Shown here: positions 25,385 through 34,408 of the stretch, piece after piece
Position numbering within the stretch: the stretch's first letter is position 1
How the letters are laid out: every line of letters starts with the position of its first letter
Assembly: GCF_023556315.2 (NCBI RefSeq)
Contig: NZ_CP116221.1
Coordinates: forward strand, 1,313,001-1,377,000
DNA: 64,000 nucleotides
Direction: 5' to 3'
Origin: Psychroserpens ponticola
GTDB taxonomy: Bacteria > Bacteroidota > Bacteroidia > Flavobacteriales > Flavobacteriaceae
Notes under the pieces: model-generated
What the model was told of the DNA's origin: nothing
Database searches by the model: none
What the model saw: the letters and a program-made list of their open reading frames with translations, nothing else
Translations under genes and position numbers: made by a program

Positions 25385-26101
25385 CTAGTTGCTAATACTT
25401 CCTGAACCAGCAACTTTGGTATCTTCAGTTTTTGGATGACCTCTGTATTCAATATCACCAGAACCTGCAACTCTAGCTTTTAAACTTTCATTACTAACAA
25501 CTTCAGCATCACCAGATCCTGCAACAGCAACTACAGTATGATTAGATTGCAAATCAAATCCATGAAAATCGCCAGAACCAGCTACTTTTGCTTCAAGTTT
25601 GTTTGTGCTTCCTTTCAATGTTAAGTCTCCAGAACCAGCTACTTTTGCTTCAGTGTTTGTCGCTTTAATGTTTAAGATAACATCACCAGAACCAGATAAA
25701 GCAACGTCTAAATTTGTAGATGTTATTAGATCTTCATTCCATAAATCTCCAGAACCAGCAAGTGATACTTTATTAATGTCTTTAAACGGAATTGTTATTT
25801 TAATGGACTTATTATTACTAGATCTAAGATTGATATGATTTTCTGTTTTTATGACAAGTTTGTTGTCTCTTACTTCTGTTATAATATATTGTAATAAGTT
25901 TTCTTCGCCTTCCATGGTGATTTTTCCTTCAGTACCAGCAACTAAAATATAATCAAATGATCCAGCACATGCTATGCCATCATAGTCTGATGTCGTTCTA
26001 GTTATTGTTGTCATTGTTCCGTTTCCATTTATTTTTCTACCGCCTGCATAACTAAATGTGATGCAAAATAAAAACGCTGTGAGTAAGATTGATTTTTTCA
26101 T
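25385..26101 (-). CDS. GIN domain (DUF2807) putative auto-transporter adhesin
   Basis: A 238-residue exported protein, signal peptide MKKSILLTAFLFCITFSYA. It is a head-GIN domain protein: a right-handed beta-helix made of short rungs. The motif GSGD recurs six times (LAGSGD, LSGSGD, then four VAGSGD) at spacings of about 17-24 residues, preceded by CAGSFDYI and ended by VAGSGSISN. Such proteins are common in Bacteroidota next to ECF sigma factors, but no molecular function is established. It is the last gene of the sigma-factor operon, 23 bases after the DUF4097 gene. Confidence 0.88.
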   Translation of the reverse strand: MKKSILLTAFLFCITFSYAGGRKINGNGTMTTITRTTSDYDGIACAGSFDYILVAGTEGKITMEGEENLLQYIITEVRDNKLVIKTENHINLRSSNNKSIKITIPFKDINKVSLAGSGDLWNEDLITSTNLDVALSGSGDVILNIKATNTEAKVAGSGDLTLKGSTNKLEAKVAGSGDFHGFDLQSNHTVVAVAGSGDAEVVSNESLKARVAGSGDIEYRGHPKTEDTKVAGSGSISN

Positions 26102-26124
26102 TTTAAAATGTTTTTAATTGATTA

Positions 26125-27219
26125 TTATTGTTTTTTGAATGTTACGCTTCCATATTCAGATTTGATTCTAATCATATTTCCGCTGTTTGAATTTCTGTAG
26201 TAACCTTGATAGTATTTGTCTGATGATTCAATACGTTTTTTTGTGAATTCAAAGCCATCAGCATCTCTTAATGAGGCATATTCTAAATCGATATCAAAAT
26301 CAAAAGCATAACCAGAATCGTAACCAATTGTAATGCCGCAGTAATCTGATTCTATTTCAACATTACCTGCATTTGCAGCCATTTTTCCTATTTTTATTGA
26401 ACCATAGTCCGCTTTAATATCTATGTTTTTATAAATTGTTCCTAGTCTAAGGGTTAAATAATCTCCATTACCATTCACATTATTTGCATTATTTATTTTT
26501 AATGATCCATAATCACAGTTGTATGAGATGTTTTCTGCTAACTCAATTTCCGATTTTGTATAATCTGCATTTACGTCTAATGATTTAGCTTTTCCAACTG
26601 TATAACCACTGTAATCGGCATTAATACTGCCACTTTTTATGTATTCAAAGTAGGCGTTGTTGGTGTAATCAAAATTAATATCATTATGATCTGCCATCAA
26701 TTCTTTGGTTGTGATTTTTCCGTAATCACAATTAATTTCTGCACGACCTTCTAATTTATCAAGTGTGATACTTCCATAATCATTATTCAAGTCCACATTA
26801 TTAGTTATTGGTAATTTGATGATGTAATTTATAGACATATTTACATTGTTATTTTTGCCCCAATTCCACCAAGATTTAGATTTGTTCTTACTAAACAATG
26901 TTTTAGCCATGACTGATGTTGACGATGCATTAAATTCTATATCAATATCATCAATTTTTTCTTGTACTTTTTCTAAATCGTTACCATTGGTTTTAATGTG
27001 TACTTCAATACTAATGGTTGAGCCTTCATAAGTGATAATGTCAATATTACCATAACTATTGTTTACTTTTAGTGTAGCATTACTAGAAACTTGAAACTCT
27101 TTTTTTATCGTTTTTTCTTTGGTATGTTCACCTGACCATTTATTTGAATTGCCTCCAAATGTTAAAGTTGGTATCAGTATAAAAGCAAACAGTAATTTGT
27201 ATAGTAGTTGTGTTTTCAT
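26125..27219 (-). CDS. exported DUF4097-like beta-helix protein
   Basis: A 364-residue protein with signal peptide MKTQLLYKLLFAFILIPTLTFG. After EFQVSSNATLKVNNSYGNID the chain is built of short beta rungs with recurring DYGSI or DYTKS type turns (NNDYGSITLDKLEG, NCDYGKITTKE, NADYSGYTVGKAK, NADYTKSEIEL, KADYGSIKIGK, ESDYCGITIG, KSEYGSVTFKKQ), the pattern of DUF4097 and related adhesin-like beta-helices. It stands between the anti-sigma-type gene and the GIN protein, suggesting that both beta-helix proteins are outputs or cargo of this sigma regulon. Function unknown. Confidence 0.85.
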   Translation of the reverse strand: MKTQLLYKLLFAFILIPTLTFGGNSNKWSGEHTKEKTIKKEFQVSSNATLKVNNSYGNIDIITYEGSTISIEVHIKTNGNDLEKVQEKIDDIDIEFNASSTSVMAKTLFSKNKSKSWWNWGKNNNVNMSINYIIKLPITNNVDLNNDYGSITLDKLEGRAEINCDYGKITTKELMADHNDINFDYTNNAYFEYIKSGSINADYSGYTVGKAKSLDVNADYTKSEIELAENISYNCDYGSLKINNANNVNGNGDYLTLRLGTIYKNIDIKADYGSIKIGKMAANAGNVEIESDYCGITIGYDSGYAFDFDIDLEYASLRDADGFEFTKKRIESSDKYYQGYYRNSNSGNMIRIKSEYGSVTFKKQ

Positions 27220-27287
27220 AAGGGTTGTTTTTAGTATTCCAGTATTAGCATTTAACTGCTTCTGAACGTTTTTTGTTGATTTTAATA

Positions 27288-27848
27288 TTATAAAGTATTC
27301 TGTTTTGATTCATTGTCCTTAAATAGTTTTACCTCTTCAATGGTTTTTAAAACTTGTTCTAAGACGTCAATTCTGTTTTGAAAGTTTGAAATCATAGCGT
27401 AAACGACACGTTTATCGTCACCAGATTCTGTAAGGTCTTTTTTTAGTTTTTCATAATTACCTTCTAATACACGAAGTTGTTTTAATGCATCATTTATTAA
27501 TTCTTCAGTAATAGGTGAACGTTCCGTTTCTAGAGTTGCTAATTCATTTTCAATTGCTAACGTAAAGAAATCTTGAGTTTTAGATAATTCTGGCGATACA
27601 CTTGCCAAATCTTTAATATCTGGTTCTGTTTGTTGCATAAATGTGAAAATGCTAAAACATAATACTATTGATGCTGCAACGGCTAAGAAGGGTTTCCAGT
27701 AACTCGTTTTATGAGAGTGATTATCAGCAATAGTATGTTGTTGCTTTAGTTTGTCTAAAAATCGATTCTGATGACCAGAGTTTGGCGAATTAATATCAAA
27801 CTCTTTTTCAAGTCTTCCGAAAAGGGTGTCTATTTGATCTTTTTCCAT
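27288..27848 (-). CDS. single-pass membrane protein, putative anti-sigma factor
   Basis: A 186-residue protein with an N-terminal cytoplasmic part (QIDTLFGRLEKEFDINSPNS), one membrane helix at about residues 46-66 (YWKPFLAVAASIVLCFSIFT), and an outer helical part (LRVLEGNYEKLKKDLTESGD, NRIDVLEQVLKTIEEVKLF) with coiled-coil character. It starts 10 bases after the ECF sigma gene. This position and topology are those of an anti-sigma factor, although I see no zinc-binding anti-sigma motif, so the assignment is by context. Confidence 0.75.
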   Translation of the reverse strand: MEKDQIDTLFGRLEKEFDINSPNSGHQNRFLDKLKQQHTIADNHSHKTSYWKPFLAVAASIVLCFSIFTFMQQTEPDIKDLASVSPELSKTQDFFTLAIENELATLETERSPITEELINDALKQLRVLEGNYEKLKKDLTESGDDKRVVYAMISNFQNRIDVLEQVLKTIEEVKLFKDNESKQNTL

Positions 27849-27858
27849 AGTCTTAGTA

Positions 27859-28416
27859 TTAATAGGCCAAAGGCGTTAATTTATTTCTTAAGCTGTCTTT
27901 GGCTCGTGATATTAATGTTCTACAATTGGCATACGTTATATCCATGATGTCACAAATTTCCTCATAATCATAACCTTCAATCAAGTGTAGTGTCAATCCC
28001 ATTCTGTAGTTGTCTTTTAATGTTTTCATTGTTTCTAAAACTTGATTCGCTTTTAAACTTGTAAACCCATTGTTTTCAACGATTCCAGAATGATCTTCAA
28101 CTTTGTAAAGCACATCATCTAAAGGCACATCTTCATATTTATTATTCTTTTTATAATGATAAATACTATTATTTATTACGATGCGTTTTAACCACGATCC
28201 AAATGTTTTTATCTCTTTAAGTGTATCTAACTTTGTGAATGCTGTTAAAAATGAATCTTGCATGATGTCTTCAGCTTCAAAACTGTCTTTTACAATTCGG
28301 AATGCCGTGTTATACATCGCTTTGTAATACCTGTTATAGACTTCCATTTGCGCATGTTGGTCTCCAGATTTACACAGCTGTAATAACTGCTCTATATTTT
28401 GGTTGGTTAGTGTCAA
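27859..28416 (-). CDS. ECF-type RNA polymerase sigma factor
   Basis: A 185-residue sigma-70 family protein with only regions 2 and 4. Region 2 is YKAMYNTAFRIVKDSFEAED followed by IMQDSFLTAF; region 4 is the helix-turn-helix YEEICDIMDITYANCRTLIS with RAKDSLRNKL. The start is TTG at 28416: the frame is closed by TAA five codons upstream and the first ATG would be codon 24, inside region 2. Downstream lie a probable anti-sigma gene and two beta-helix proteins. It would activate this operon and other genes once the membrane partner releases it. Confidence 0.92.
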   Translation of the reverse strand: MTLTNQNIEQLLQLCKSGDQHAQMEVYNRYYKAMYNTAFRIVKDSFEAEDIMQDSFLTAFTKLDTLKEIKTFGSWLKRIVINNSIYHYKKNNKYEDVPLDDVLYKVEDHSGIVENNGFTSLKANQVLETMKTLKDNYRMGLTLHLIEGYDYEEICDIMDITYANCRTLISRAKDSLRNKLTPLAY

Positions 28417-28608
28417 AAAACAAATGCTTTATTATAAAGATGAAAGAGGAAATGAATTGTTACACTTTTAATGAAAAAAGTTTTTATTCTTATGTAGTGT
28501 AATGGCATAACTATTGAAATTAGATAAAGGTATATAATTACTTTAACATCGTAAACTGTTGATATGTAGAGTTAAATGTAATTATTCAAATAATTATAAA
28601 TCGATAAG

Positions 28609-28630
28609 TTCTGTTATTTTAATGACAGAA
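28609..28630. promoter_or_regulatory. inverted repeat just upstream of lon
   Basis: TTCTGTTATT (28609-28618), two bases, then AATGACAGAA (28621-28630): nine of ten positions are self-complementary and the outer TTCTGT/ACAGAA is perfect. It ends 16 bases before the lon start codon, in a position to bind a repressor or form an mRNA hairpin. No T run follows, so it is not a terminator. Confidence 0.4.
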
Positions 28631-28646
28631 TGACTAAAAAAATAGT

Positions 28647-31100
28647 ATGGCGAAGTCTAAATTTTTAAAGCTTGACAGTTTGTCATTTCAGGATTTTGAT
28701 GAAAATTCAGAATTAATTCCATTAATGACACCTGAAGATGAAGCAGAAATAAATAATGAAATCCTTCCAGAGTCGTTACCAATATTACCATTGCGTAATA
28801 CGGTTTTGTTTCCTGGTGTTGTAATTCCTATTACAGCAGGTAGAGATAAATCTATAAAGCTAATTAATGATGCTAATAAAGGAAGCAAGGTTATTGGTGT
28901 AGTCTCTCAAAAAGATGAAACTATTGAAGATCCATCTGGTAAAGATGTGTTCCAAAAAGGAACTGTTGCTCGTATTTTGAAAGTGCTTAAAATGCCTGAT
29001 GGGAATACAACGATTATCATTCAAGGTAAAAAACGCTTTGAAATTCAGGATGTAATTTCAGAAGACCCTTATTTAACAGCAACTGTTAAAGATGTTCCTG
29101 AAGCGAAACCTGCTATTGATAATGAGGAGTTTTCTGCAATTATAGAATCTATTAAAGAATTATCGCTACAAATCATAAAAGACAGTCCAAATATCCCAAC
29201 AGAAGCTTCTTTTGCTATAAAAAACATAGAAAGTAGTTCGTTTTTGGTGAATTTTGTGTCTTCTAATATGAACCTTTCTGTAAAGCAGAAACAAGAATTG
29301 TTAGAGATTAATGATTTAAAACAACGTGCTCTTGCAACTTTAAAGTTCATGAATGTTGAACTTCAGAAATTAGAGCTTAAAAATGATATTCAGTCTAAGG
29401 TTCAAAACGACATGAACCAACAACAACGTGAGTATTTCTTGCATCAACAGATGAAAACCATTCAAGAAGAACTTGGAGGTGGTGTCTCTTCTGGTGAAGA
29501 AATTGAAGAAATGCGTCAACGTGCAAAACAAAAAAAATGGAATGATAAAGTTGCAGAACATTTTGATAAGGAATTGTCAAAAATGCAACGCATGAATCCA
29601 CAAGTTGCTGAGTATTCTATCCAACGAAATTACTTAGATTTATTCTTAGACTTGCCTTGGGATGAGTTTAGTAAGGATAAATTTGATTTAAAACGTGCAA
29701 TGAAAATTTTAGATCGTGATCATTATGGTTTAGACGATGTTAAAAAACGAATCATTGAATATCTAGCCGTTTTAAAATTGCGTAACGATATGAAATCGCC
29801 AATTCTTTGTTTATATGGACCTCCTGGTGTTGGTAAAACATCTTTAGGAAAATCAATTGCAGAGGCTTTAGGTAGAGAGTATGTTCGTATGTCTTTAGGT
29901 GGTCTTCGTGATGAAGCTGAAATTCGAGGACATCGTAAAACGTATATTGGAGCAATGCCAGGACGAATTATTCAGAGTTTGAAAAAGGCAGGAACATCTA
30001 ACCCTGTGTTTGTTTTAGATGAAATAGATAAGCTTACAAATTCACATCAAGGTGATCCTTCTTCAGCTTTACTAGAGGTTTTAGATCCTGAACAAAATAG
30101 TGAGTTTCATGATAATTTCCTTGAAATGGGATTCGATTTATCTAAAGTGATGTTTATTGCAACTTCTAATAGCTTGAATACCATTCAGCCTGCATTACTA
30201 GACCGAATGGAAATTATAAATGTGTCTGGTTATACAATTGAAGAAAAAGTAGAGATTGGAAAACGTCATTTGCTCCCAAAGCAATTAAAAGAACATGGTT
30301 TAACAGATAAACATTTAAAGATTGCTAAGCCACAGTTAGAAAAAGTAGTTGAAGGATATACAAGAGAATCTGGAGTACGTGGTTTAGAAAAGCAAATAGC
30401 AAAAATGGTACGTCATGCTGCCAAAAATATTGCTATGGAAGAAGACTATAATCTTAAAGTAACTAATCAAGATGTGATTGACGTATTAGGATCGCCTAAA
30501 CTTGAACGTGATAAATATGAAAATAATAATGTTGCAGGTGTTGTTACTGGTTTGGCTTGGACTCGTGTTGGAGGCGATATTTTATTTATTGAATCTATCC
30601 TGTCAAAAGGTAAAGGAAACCTTACCATTACAGGAAATTTAGGCAAAGTAATGAAAGAATCGGCTACTATTGCTATGGAATACATTAAAGCAAACGCAGA
30701 TGAATTTGGTATTAATCCAGATATTTTCAAGGAATATAATGTACACATTCATGTGCCTGAAGGTGCAACTCCAAAAGATGGACCTAGTGCTGGTGTTACG
30801 ATGCTAACGTCTTTAGTTTCCTTATTTACTCAACGAAAAGTGAAAAATAGTTTAGCCATGACTGGAGAAATTACTTTACGAGGAAAAGTATTACCAGTTG
30901 GTGGAATTAAAGAAAAGATTTTAGCAGCTAAGCGTGCTAGAATCAAAGAAATTTTACTTTGTGAAGATAATAAAAGAGATATAGAAGAAATAAATCCCTT
31001 ATATTTGAAAGGATTAAAATTTCATTATGTCAAAGAAATGAGTGATGTATTGGAATTAGCATTAACCAATCAAAAAGTAAAGAATGCTAAAAAACTTTAG
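28647..31100 (+). CDS. lon: ATP-dependent protease Lon
   Basis: Cytoplasmic AAA+ serine protease that degrades misfolded and regulatory proteins. The 817 residues have the N-terminal LON domain ([20 protein letters not shown]), a helical linker, the ATPase domain with Walker [14 protein letters not shown] (about residue 390) and Walker [10 protein letters not shown], and the protease domain with the catalytic Ser in [12 protein letters not shown] (about 712) and Lys in [13 protein letters not shown] (about 755). Length is normal. Its last 17 bases overlap the start of the LysM gene. It is divergent from the sigma operon. Confidence 0.97.
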   Translation: MAKSKFLKLDSLSFQDFDENSELIPLMTPEDEAEINNEILPESLPILPLRNTVLFPGVVIPITAGRDKSIKLINDANKGSKVIGVVSQKDETIEDPSGKDVFQKGTVARILKVLKMPDGNTTIIIQGKKRFEIQDVISEDPYLTATVKDVPEAKPAIDNEEFSAIIESIKELSLQIIKDSPNIPTEASFAIKNIESSSFLVNFVSSNMNLSVKQKQELLEINDLKQRALATLKFMNVELQKLELKNDIQSKVQNDMNQQQREYFLHQQMKTIQEELGGGVSSGEEIEEMRQRAKQKKWNDKVAEHFDKELSKMQRMNPQVAEYSIQRNYLDLFLDLPWDEFSKDKFDLKRAMKILDRDHYGLDDVKKRIIEYLAVLKLRNDMKSPILCLYGPPGVGKTSLGKSIAEALGREYVRMSLGGLRDEAEIRGHRKTYIGAMPGRIIQSLKKAGTSNPVFVLDEIDKLTNSHQGDPSSALLEVLDPEQNSEFHDNFLEMGFDLSKVMFIATSNSLNTIQPALLDRMEIINVSGYTIEEKVEIGKRHLLPKQLKEHGLTDKHLKIAKPQLEKVVEGYTRESGVRGLEKQIAKMVRHAAKNIAMEEDYNLKVTNQDVIDVLGSPKLERDKYENNNVAGVVTGLAWTRVGGDILFIESILSKGKGNLTITGNLGKVMKESATIAMEYIKANADEFGINPDIFKEYNVHIHVPEGATPKDGPSAGVTMLTSLVSLFTQRKVKNSLAMTGEITLRGKVLPVGGIKEKILAAKRARIKEILLCEDNKRDIEEINPLYLKGLKFHYVKEMSDVLELALTNQKVKNAKKL

Positions 31101-31902
31101 ATTAATAGCTATGGTTTTAGTTTTTGCAGCTTCTAATTTTGGAGCTTTTGCGCAAGATACTGAAACAAATAATTATAAGGATGTCCTTTTAGATGGTAAG
31201 CCAGCAAGACTAAATTTGGTAACTGGAGAAATTACATTTACCAATGGTGAGATTGCTACCTCTAGAATTGCTCGAAAGATTAAAGATTCTGTTCTTGATA
31301 ATCGAACAGAAATAAAAACAAATTTAATTAAAGATATGTCTGGTGATGCTTTAGCTTCTAAAAAAGTGGTATTAACAGATTCAACCAATGTCATGATAGT
31401 AGATGCTGGTGAAGGCAACTCGACTATTAGTACTGAAACTAAAATATCTGAGCTAAGTGATAATCCTTCAGAAACTAATGATTATAAAATAACAACCGAA
31501 TTATTAACTGATAATTCATTTGTTTCAAAACCATCTGTAGATAAATCAAAAGAAACAATTAAGACCAACACTCATGATTTTCATATGGTTAAGAAAGGTG
31601 AAACGCTATATCAATTATCAAAACGATATGAAACTAGTTTAGGCCAACTTAAAATTGCAAACAATTTAGAAACGACACTTATAAAAGAAGGAGAGACTTT
31701 AAGGGTTAGAAACTTTGAACCTTTAGAAACGGAATCTAACGACGTTTGGATCGTTTCAAAAGGAGATACGTTATATAATATTGCTAAACAAAATAATATA
31801 ACAGTTGATGATTTAAAAGGTATAAACGGACTCTCAAGTAATCTTATTAAGATTGGACAAAAACTTCACGTAAATCAGAATTCAACACTTTCAAAAAAAT
31901 AA
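31084..31902 (+). CDS. exported protein with two LysM domains
   Basis: A 272-residue protein with signal peptide [23 protein letters not shown]. The C-terminal third has two LysM peptidoglycan-binding modules: [19 protein letters not shown] at about 174 and [18 protein letters not shown] at about 222. The middle is polar and low in recognisable motifs; the part after the signal ([32 protein letters not shown]) is a small beta region. The ATG overlaps the last 17 bases of lon in another frame, so it is probably translated by coupling. The gene leads to porQ; a cell-wall role near the secretion machinery is possible but not shown. Confidence 0.85.
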   Translation: MLKNFRLIAMVLVFAASNFGAFAQDTETNNYKDVLLDGKPARLNLVTGEITFTNGEIATSRIARKIKDSVLDNRTEIKTNLIKDMSGDALASKKVVLTDSTNVMIVDAGEGNSTISTETKISELSDNPSETNDYKITTELLTDNSFVSKPSVDKSKETIKTNTHDFHMVKKGETLYQLSKRYETSLGQLKIANNLETTLIKEGETLRVRNFEPLETESNDVWIVSKGDTLYNIAKQNNITVDDLKGINGLSSNLIKIGQKLHVNQNSTLSKK

Positions 31903-31952
31903 AAAGGACAACTAGTCGTTTTAAGATAGAATTATTTACTTTGCAAACTTAT

Positions 31953-32972
31953 ATGCTGAAGAAAATTACCACTTTTATTTGTCTTTTTGCGACCTCTACA
32001 TTTTTTGCTCAAGTAGGAGGCGAGTCTACATTTCAATTTTTAAATTTAGTGTCTTCTCCTCGTCAAGCAGCTCTTGGAGGTAAGGTAATTACAAACTACG
32101 ATTACGATGTTACAAGTGGTTTGTTTAATCCAGCAAGTATTAATGCAGAAATGGACAATCAATTGGCTGTAAATTATTCTAGTTATTTGGGAGGCATTGG
32201 CTATGGAACAGCTGCTTATGCGTATACTTGGGATAGACATGTGCAAACATTGCATATTGGTATGACATATATCAATTATGGTGAATTTGATGGTTATGAT
32301 CAAAATGGTGTGTCAACAGGAACCTTTACAGGTAATGAAGCAGCACTATCTGCAGGTTATGCTTTTCAAATTCCGTATAGCGATTTTTACGTAGGTGCTA
32401 ATCTGAAAGTGATAACATCTAAATTAGAAATCTATAATTCTATAGGTGTTGCTGCCGATTTTGGTGCCATGTATATTAATGAGAAATTAGATTTTCACGC
32501 TGCATTAAGCATTAGAAATGTTGGTACTCAAATTGTGACTTATGCTGGTTTAAATGAAAAATTACCTTTAGAAGTTTCATTAGGCCTATCACAAACACTT
32601 GAAAATGTACCATTACGTTGGCATTTAACTTTTGAAAATTTGCAAAGATGGCCATTGTCTTTTGCAAATCCTGCTAGAGCAACAACCGATTTAGATGGTA
32701 ATCAAACTCAAGAGGAAATTGGTTTTTTGAATGAAGTAATGCGCCATACAGTACTTGGAGCGGAATTATTTCCTGAAGGAGGATTTAATATTCGTTTAGG
32801 TTATAATTTTAGAAGAGCTGAAGAATTACGTTTAGAAGAACAGCGAAATTTTTCGGGATTATCTTTTGGTGTTGGAATAAAATTGAATAAAATGCGAATT
32901 AGTTATACGCATGCTAGATATACAAGTGCTTCAAACACGAGTTTCTTCGGATTACAAATTGATTTAAAATAA
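31953..32972 (+). CDS. porQ: type IX secretion system protein PorQ
   Basis: A 339-residue outer-membrane beta-barrel protein (signal peptide MLKKITTFICLFATSTFFAQ) of the PorQ family. PorQ with PorU, PorV and PorZ forms the attachment complex that cleaves sorting signals and anchors T9SS cargo on the surface. The conserved start FQFLNLVSSPRQAALGG, the segment TSGLFNPASI, and the C-terminal FSGLSFGVGIKLNKMRISYT fit the family. The ATG at 31953 is taken; a TTG four codons earlier is less likely. Its stop overlaps the cmk start by one base, and the porQ-cmk pairing is common in the phylum. Confidence 0.88.
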   Translation: MLKKITTFICLFATSTFFAQVGGESTFQFLNLVSSPRQAALGGKVITNYDYDVTSGLFNPASINAEMDNQLAVNYSSYLGGIGYGTAAYAYTWDRHVQTLHIGMTYINYGEFDGYDQNGVSTGTFTGNEAALSAGYAFQIPYSDFYVGANLKVITSKLEIYNSIGVAADFGAMYINEKLDFHAALSIRNVGTQIVTYAGLNEKLPLEVSLGLSQTLENVPLRWHLTFENLQRWPLSFANPARATTDLDGNQTQEEIGFLNEVMRHTVLGAELFPEGGFNIRLGYNFRRAEELRLEEQRNFSGLSFGVGIKLNKMRISYTHARYTSASNTSFFGLQIDLK

Positions 32973-33667
32973 TGAATAAAATAACCATAGCAATAGACGG
33001 ATTTTCTTCTACAGGAAAAAGTACAGTCGCTAAACGTTTAGCAAAAGCTTTAGGATATATTTATGTAGATTCTGGTGCTATGTATCGTGCAGTGACATTG
33101 TATGCTATGCAAAATGATTTAATTAAAAAAGATTGTTTTGATAAGCAGCAACTCATAGCACAACTTAAAGATATTAAGATTAGTTTTAAATTTAATGAGG
33201 AATTAGGTTTTGCTGAAGTGTATCTAAACGGACAAAATGTAGAGAAAACGATCAGAACGCTCGAAGTTTCTCAATTTGTAAGTCAAGTAGCAACAGTATC
33301 TGAAGTAAGAGAACAATTGGTTTTTCAGCAACAAAACTTAGGAAAAGATAAAGGTGTTGTCATGGATGGTCGTGATATTGGAACAGTAGTATTTCCAGAA
33401 GCCAAATTGAAATTATTTATGACTGCGTCTGCTGAACAAAGAGCACAACGTCGTTATGATGAATTGATTGAACGTGGAGATGATGTTAAATTTGACGACG
33501 TGTTAAAAAATGTACAATCAAGAGATCATATAGATTCTACAAGAGAAGATTCTCCTTTAATGAAGGCTGAAGATGCTATAGAAGTTGATAATTCAAACCT
33601 TAATTTGGATGAACAATTTGAATTGATATACAACTTGGCTAAAGACAAAATTTCTGAAAGTAATTAG
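32972..33667 (+). CDS. cmk: cytidylate kinase
   Basis: Phosphorylates CMP and dCMP with ATP in the cytoplasm. The 231-residue enzyme has the P-loop GFSSTGKSTVAKRLAK (residues 9-24), YVDSGAMYRAVTLYA, the CMP-binding segment VVMDGRDIGTVVFPEAKLKL, and DSPLMKAEDAIEVD. The start codon shares an A with the porQ stop (TAATG), so translation is coupled. Confidence 0.95.
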   Translation: MNKITIAIDGFSSTGKSTVAKRLAKALGYIYVDSGAMYRAVTLYAMQNDLIKKDCFDKQQLIAQLKDIKISFKFNEELGFAEVYLNGQNVEKTIRTLEVSQFVSQVATVSEVREQLVFQQQNLGKDKGVVMDGRDIGTVVFPEAKLKLFMTASAEQRAQRRYDELIERGDDVKFDDVLKNVQSRDHIDSTREDSPLMKAEDAIEVDNSNLNLDEQFELIYNLAKDKISESN

Positions 33668-33691
33668 TTAAAGAACATATAGTTTAAAAAT

Positions 33692-33720
33692 AAAAAAGCG
33701 ACCATACAAGTCGCTTTTTT
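33692..33720 (+). terminator. bidirectional terminator between cmk and the Kbp-like gene
   Basis: AAAAAAGCGAC (33692-33702), loop CATACAA, GTCGCTTTTTT (33710-33720). Confidence 0.9.
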
Positions 33721-33739
33721 ATTAATCTTACTCTAATTC

Positions 33740-34120
33740 CTAAGATAAATTTGGAATGATTAATTCTTGGTCTGGATAAATTACATCTGGATTCTTAAGA
33801 ATATCAGAATTTGCAGCGAAAATTTCTTTGTATTTCATTGCATCACCAAAATAGTGTTTTGCAATTTTTCCTAAGGTTTCACCACTTGTTACAGTATGTC
33901 TGTGATATACAGATGAATCGGCTACTTTGATGTCTGCTATAATATCTGTTGGATTTTCGCCACCAACAGCTTTAATATTATCCCATAATAAGTTTTTCTC
34001 ATATTGTGTTTGTGCAGTGCCATTTACTTTCAAAACGCCATTTTCTTCACTTACATTGCCATCTTGGATGTTAAGTTCTTCGCCTAAGTCTAATACGCTT
34101 TGGTATTTTGCTTTTACCAT
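33740..34120 (-). CDS. LysM protein of the Kbp (YgaU) type
   Basis: A 126-residue cytoplasmic protein without a signal peptide. The N-terminal part (LDLGEELNIQDGNVSEENG, LKVNGTAQTQYEKNLLWDNI) resembles a shortened BON domain; the C-terminal part is a LysM domain (HTVTSGETLGKIAKHYFGDA ending YPDQELIIPNL). This order matches E. coli Kbp/YgaU, a cytoplasmic potassium-binding protein of about 149 residues; the present one is shorter at the N-terminus. Function as a potassium sensor is by analogy. It is divergent from rpsA. Confidence 0.82.
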   Translation of the reverse strand: MVKAKYQSVLDLGEELNIQDGNVSEENGVLKVNGTAQTQYEKNLLWDNIKAVGGENPTDIIADIKVADSSVYHRHTVTSGETLGKIAKHYFGDAMKYKEIFAANSDILKNPDVIYPDQELIIPNLS

Positions 34121-34256
34121 AATAATTTGTTTTAATTTAGTGTTAATACTTATTGTAAAGATATCAATTTATATGCCAAAAAATCAATAAGTTAAGTGGC
34201 TTTTTTTAGCATTTTAAAAAAATCAAACAATATTAAAACGCTTAGTGCTAATTTTG

Positions 34257-34288
34257 TTTGTTTTATTAAAAGAGATACTGTATTTTTG
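34257..34288 (+). promoter_or_regulatory. rpsA promoter
   Basis: TTTG (34257-34260), a 20-base spacer, then TATTTTTG (34281-34288): an exact match to the Bacteroidota promoter consensus at both boxes. It predicts a transcript start near 34295 and a leader of about 114 bases before the rpsA start codon. Confidence 0.7.
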
Positions 34289-34294
34289 CACTCC

Positions 34295-34408
34295 TTTTAG
34301 CGAAATCAAAGAAAGACAAAAGGACAAACTATAGCAAACAATAACGCTTCTGTGTGTTATTCGCTTAAATCTTTCTAAACGTACAGAATACAAATTAATA
34401 TTCAGCAC
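34295..34408 (+). promoter_or_regulatory. rpsA 5' leader with alternative or crossing stems
   Basis: The leader holds AGCGAA (34299-34304) complementary to TTCGCT (34360-34365), an inner hairpin ATAAC/GTTAT (34341-34345, 34356-34360), and GAAAGA (34311-34316) complementary to TCTTTC (34370-34375). The first and third pairs cross, so they would form a pseudoknot or exclude each other. Ribosomal protein S1 represses its own mRNA in E. coli, so a regulatory leader would be in keeping, but this is inference. Confidence 0.4.

Noticed and set aside
28302-28502. Plus-strand open frame of 66 codons over the start of the sigma factor gene
   Set aside because: Overlaps the coding start of a clear sigma factor on the other strand; composition is not protein-like.
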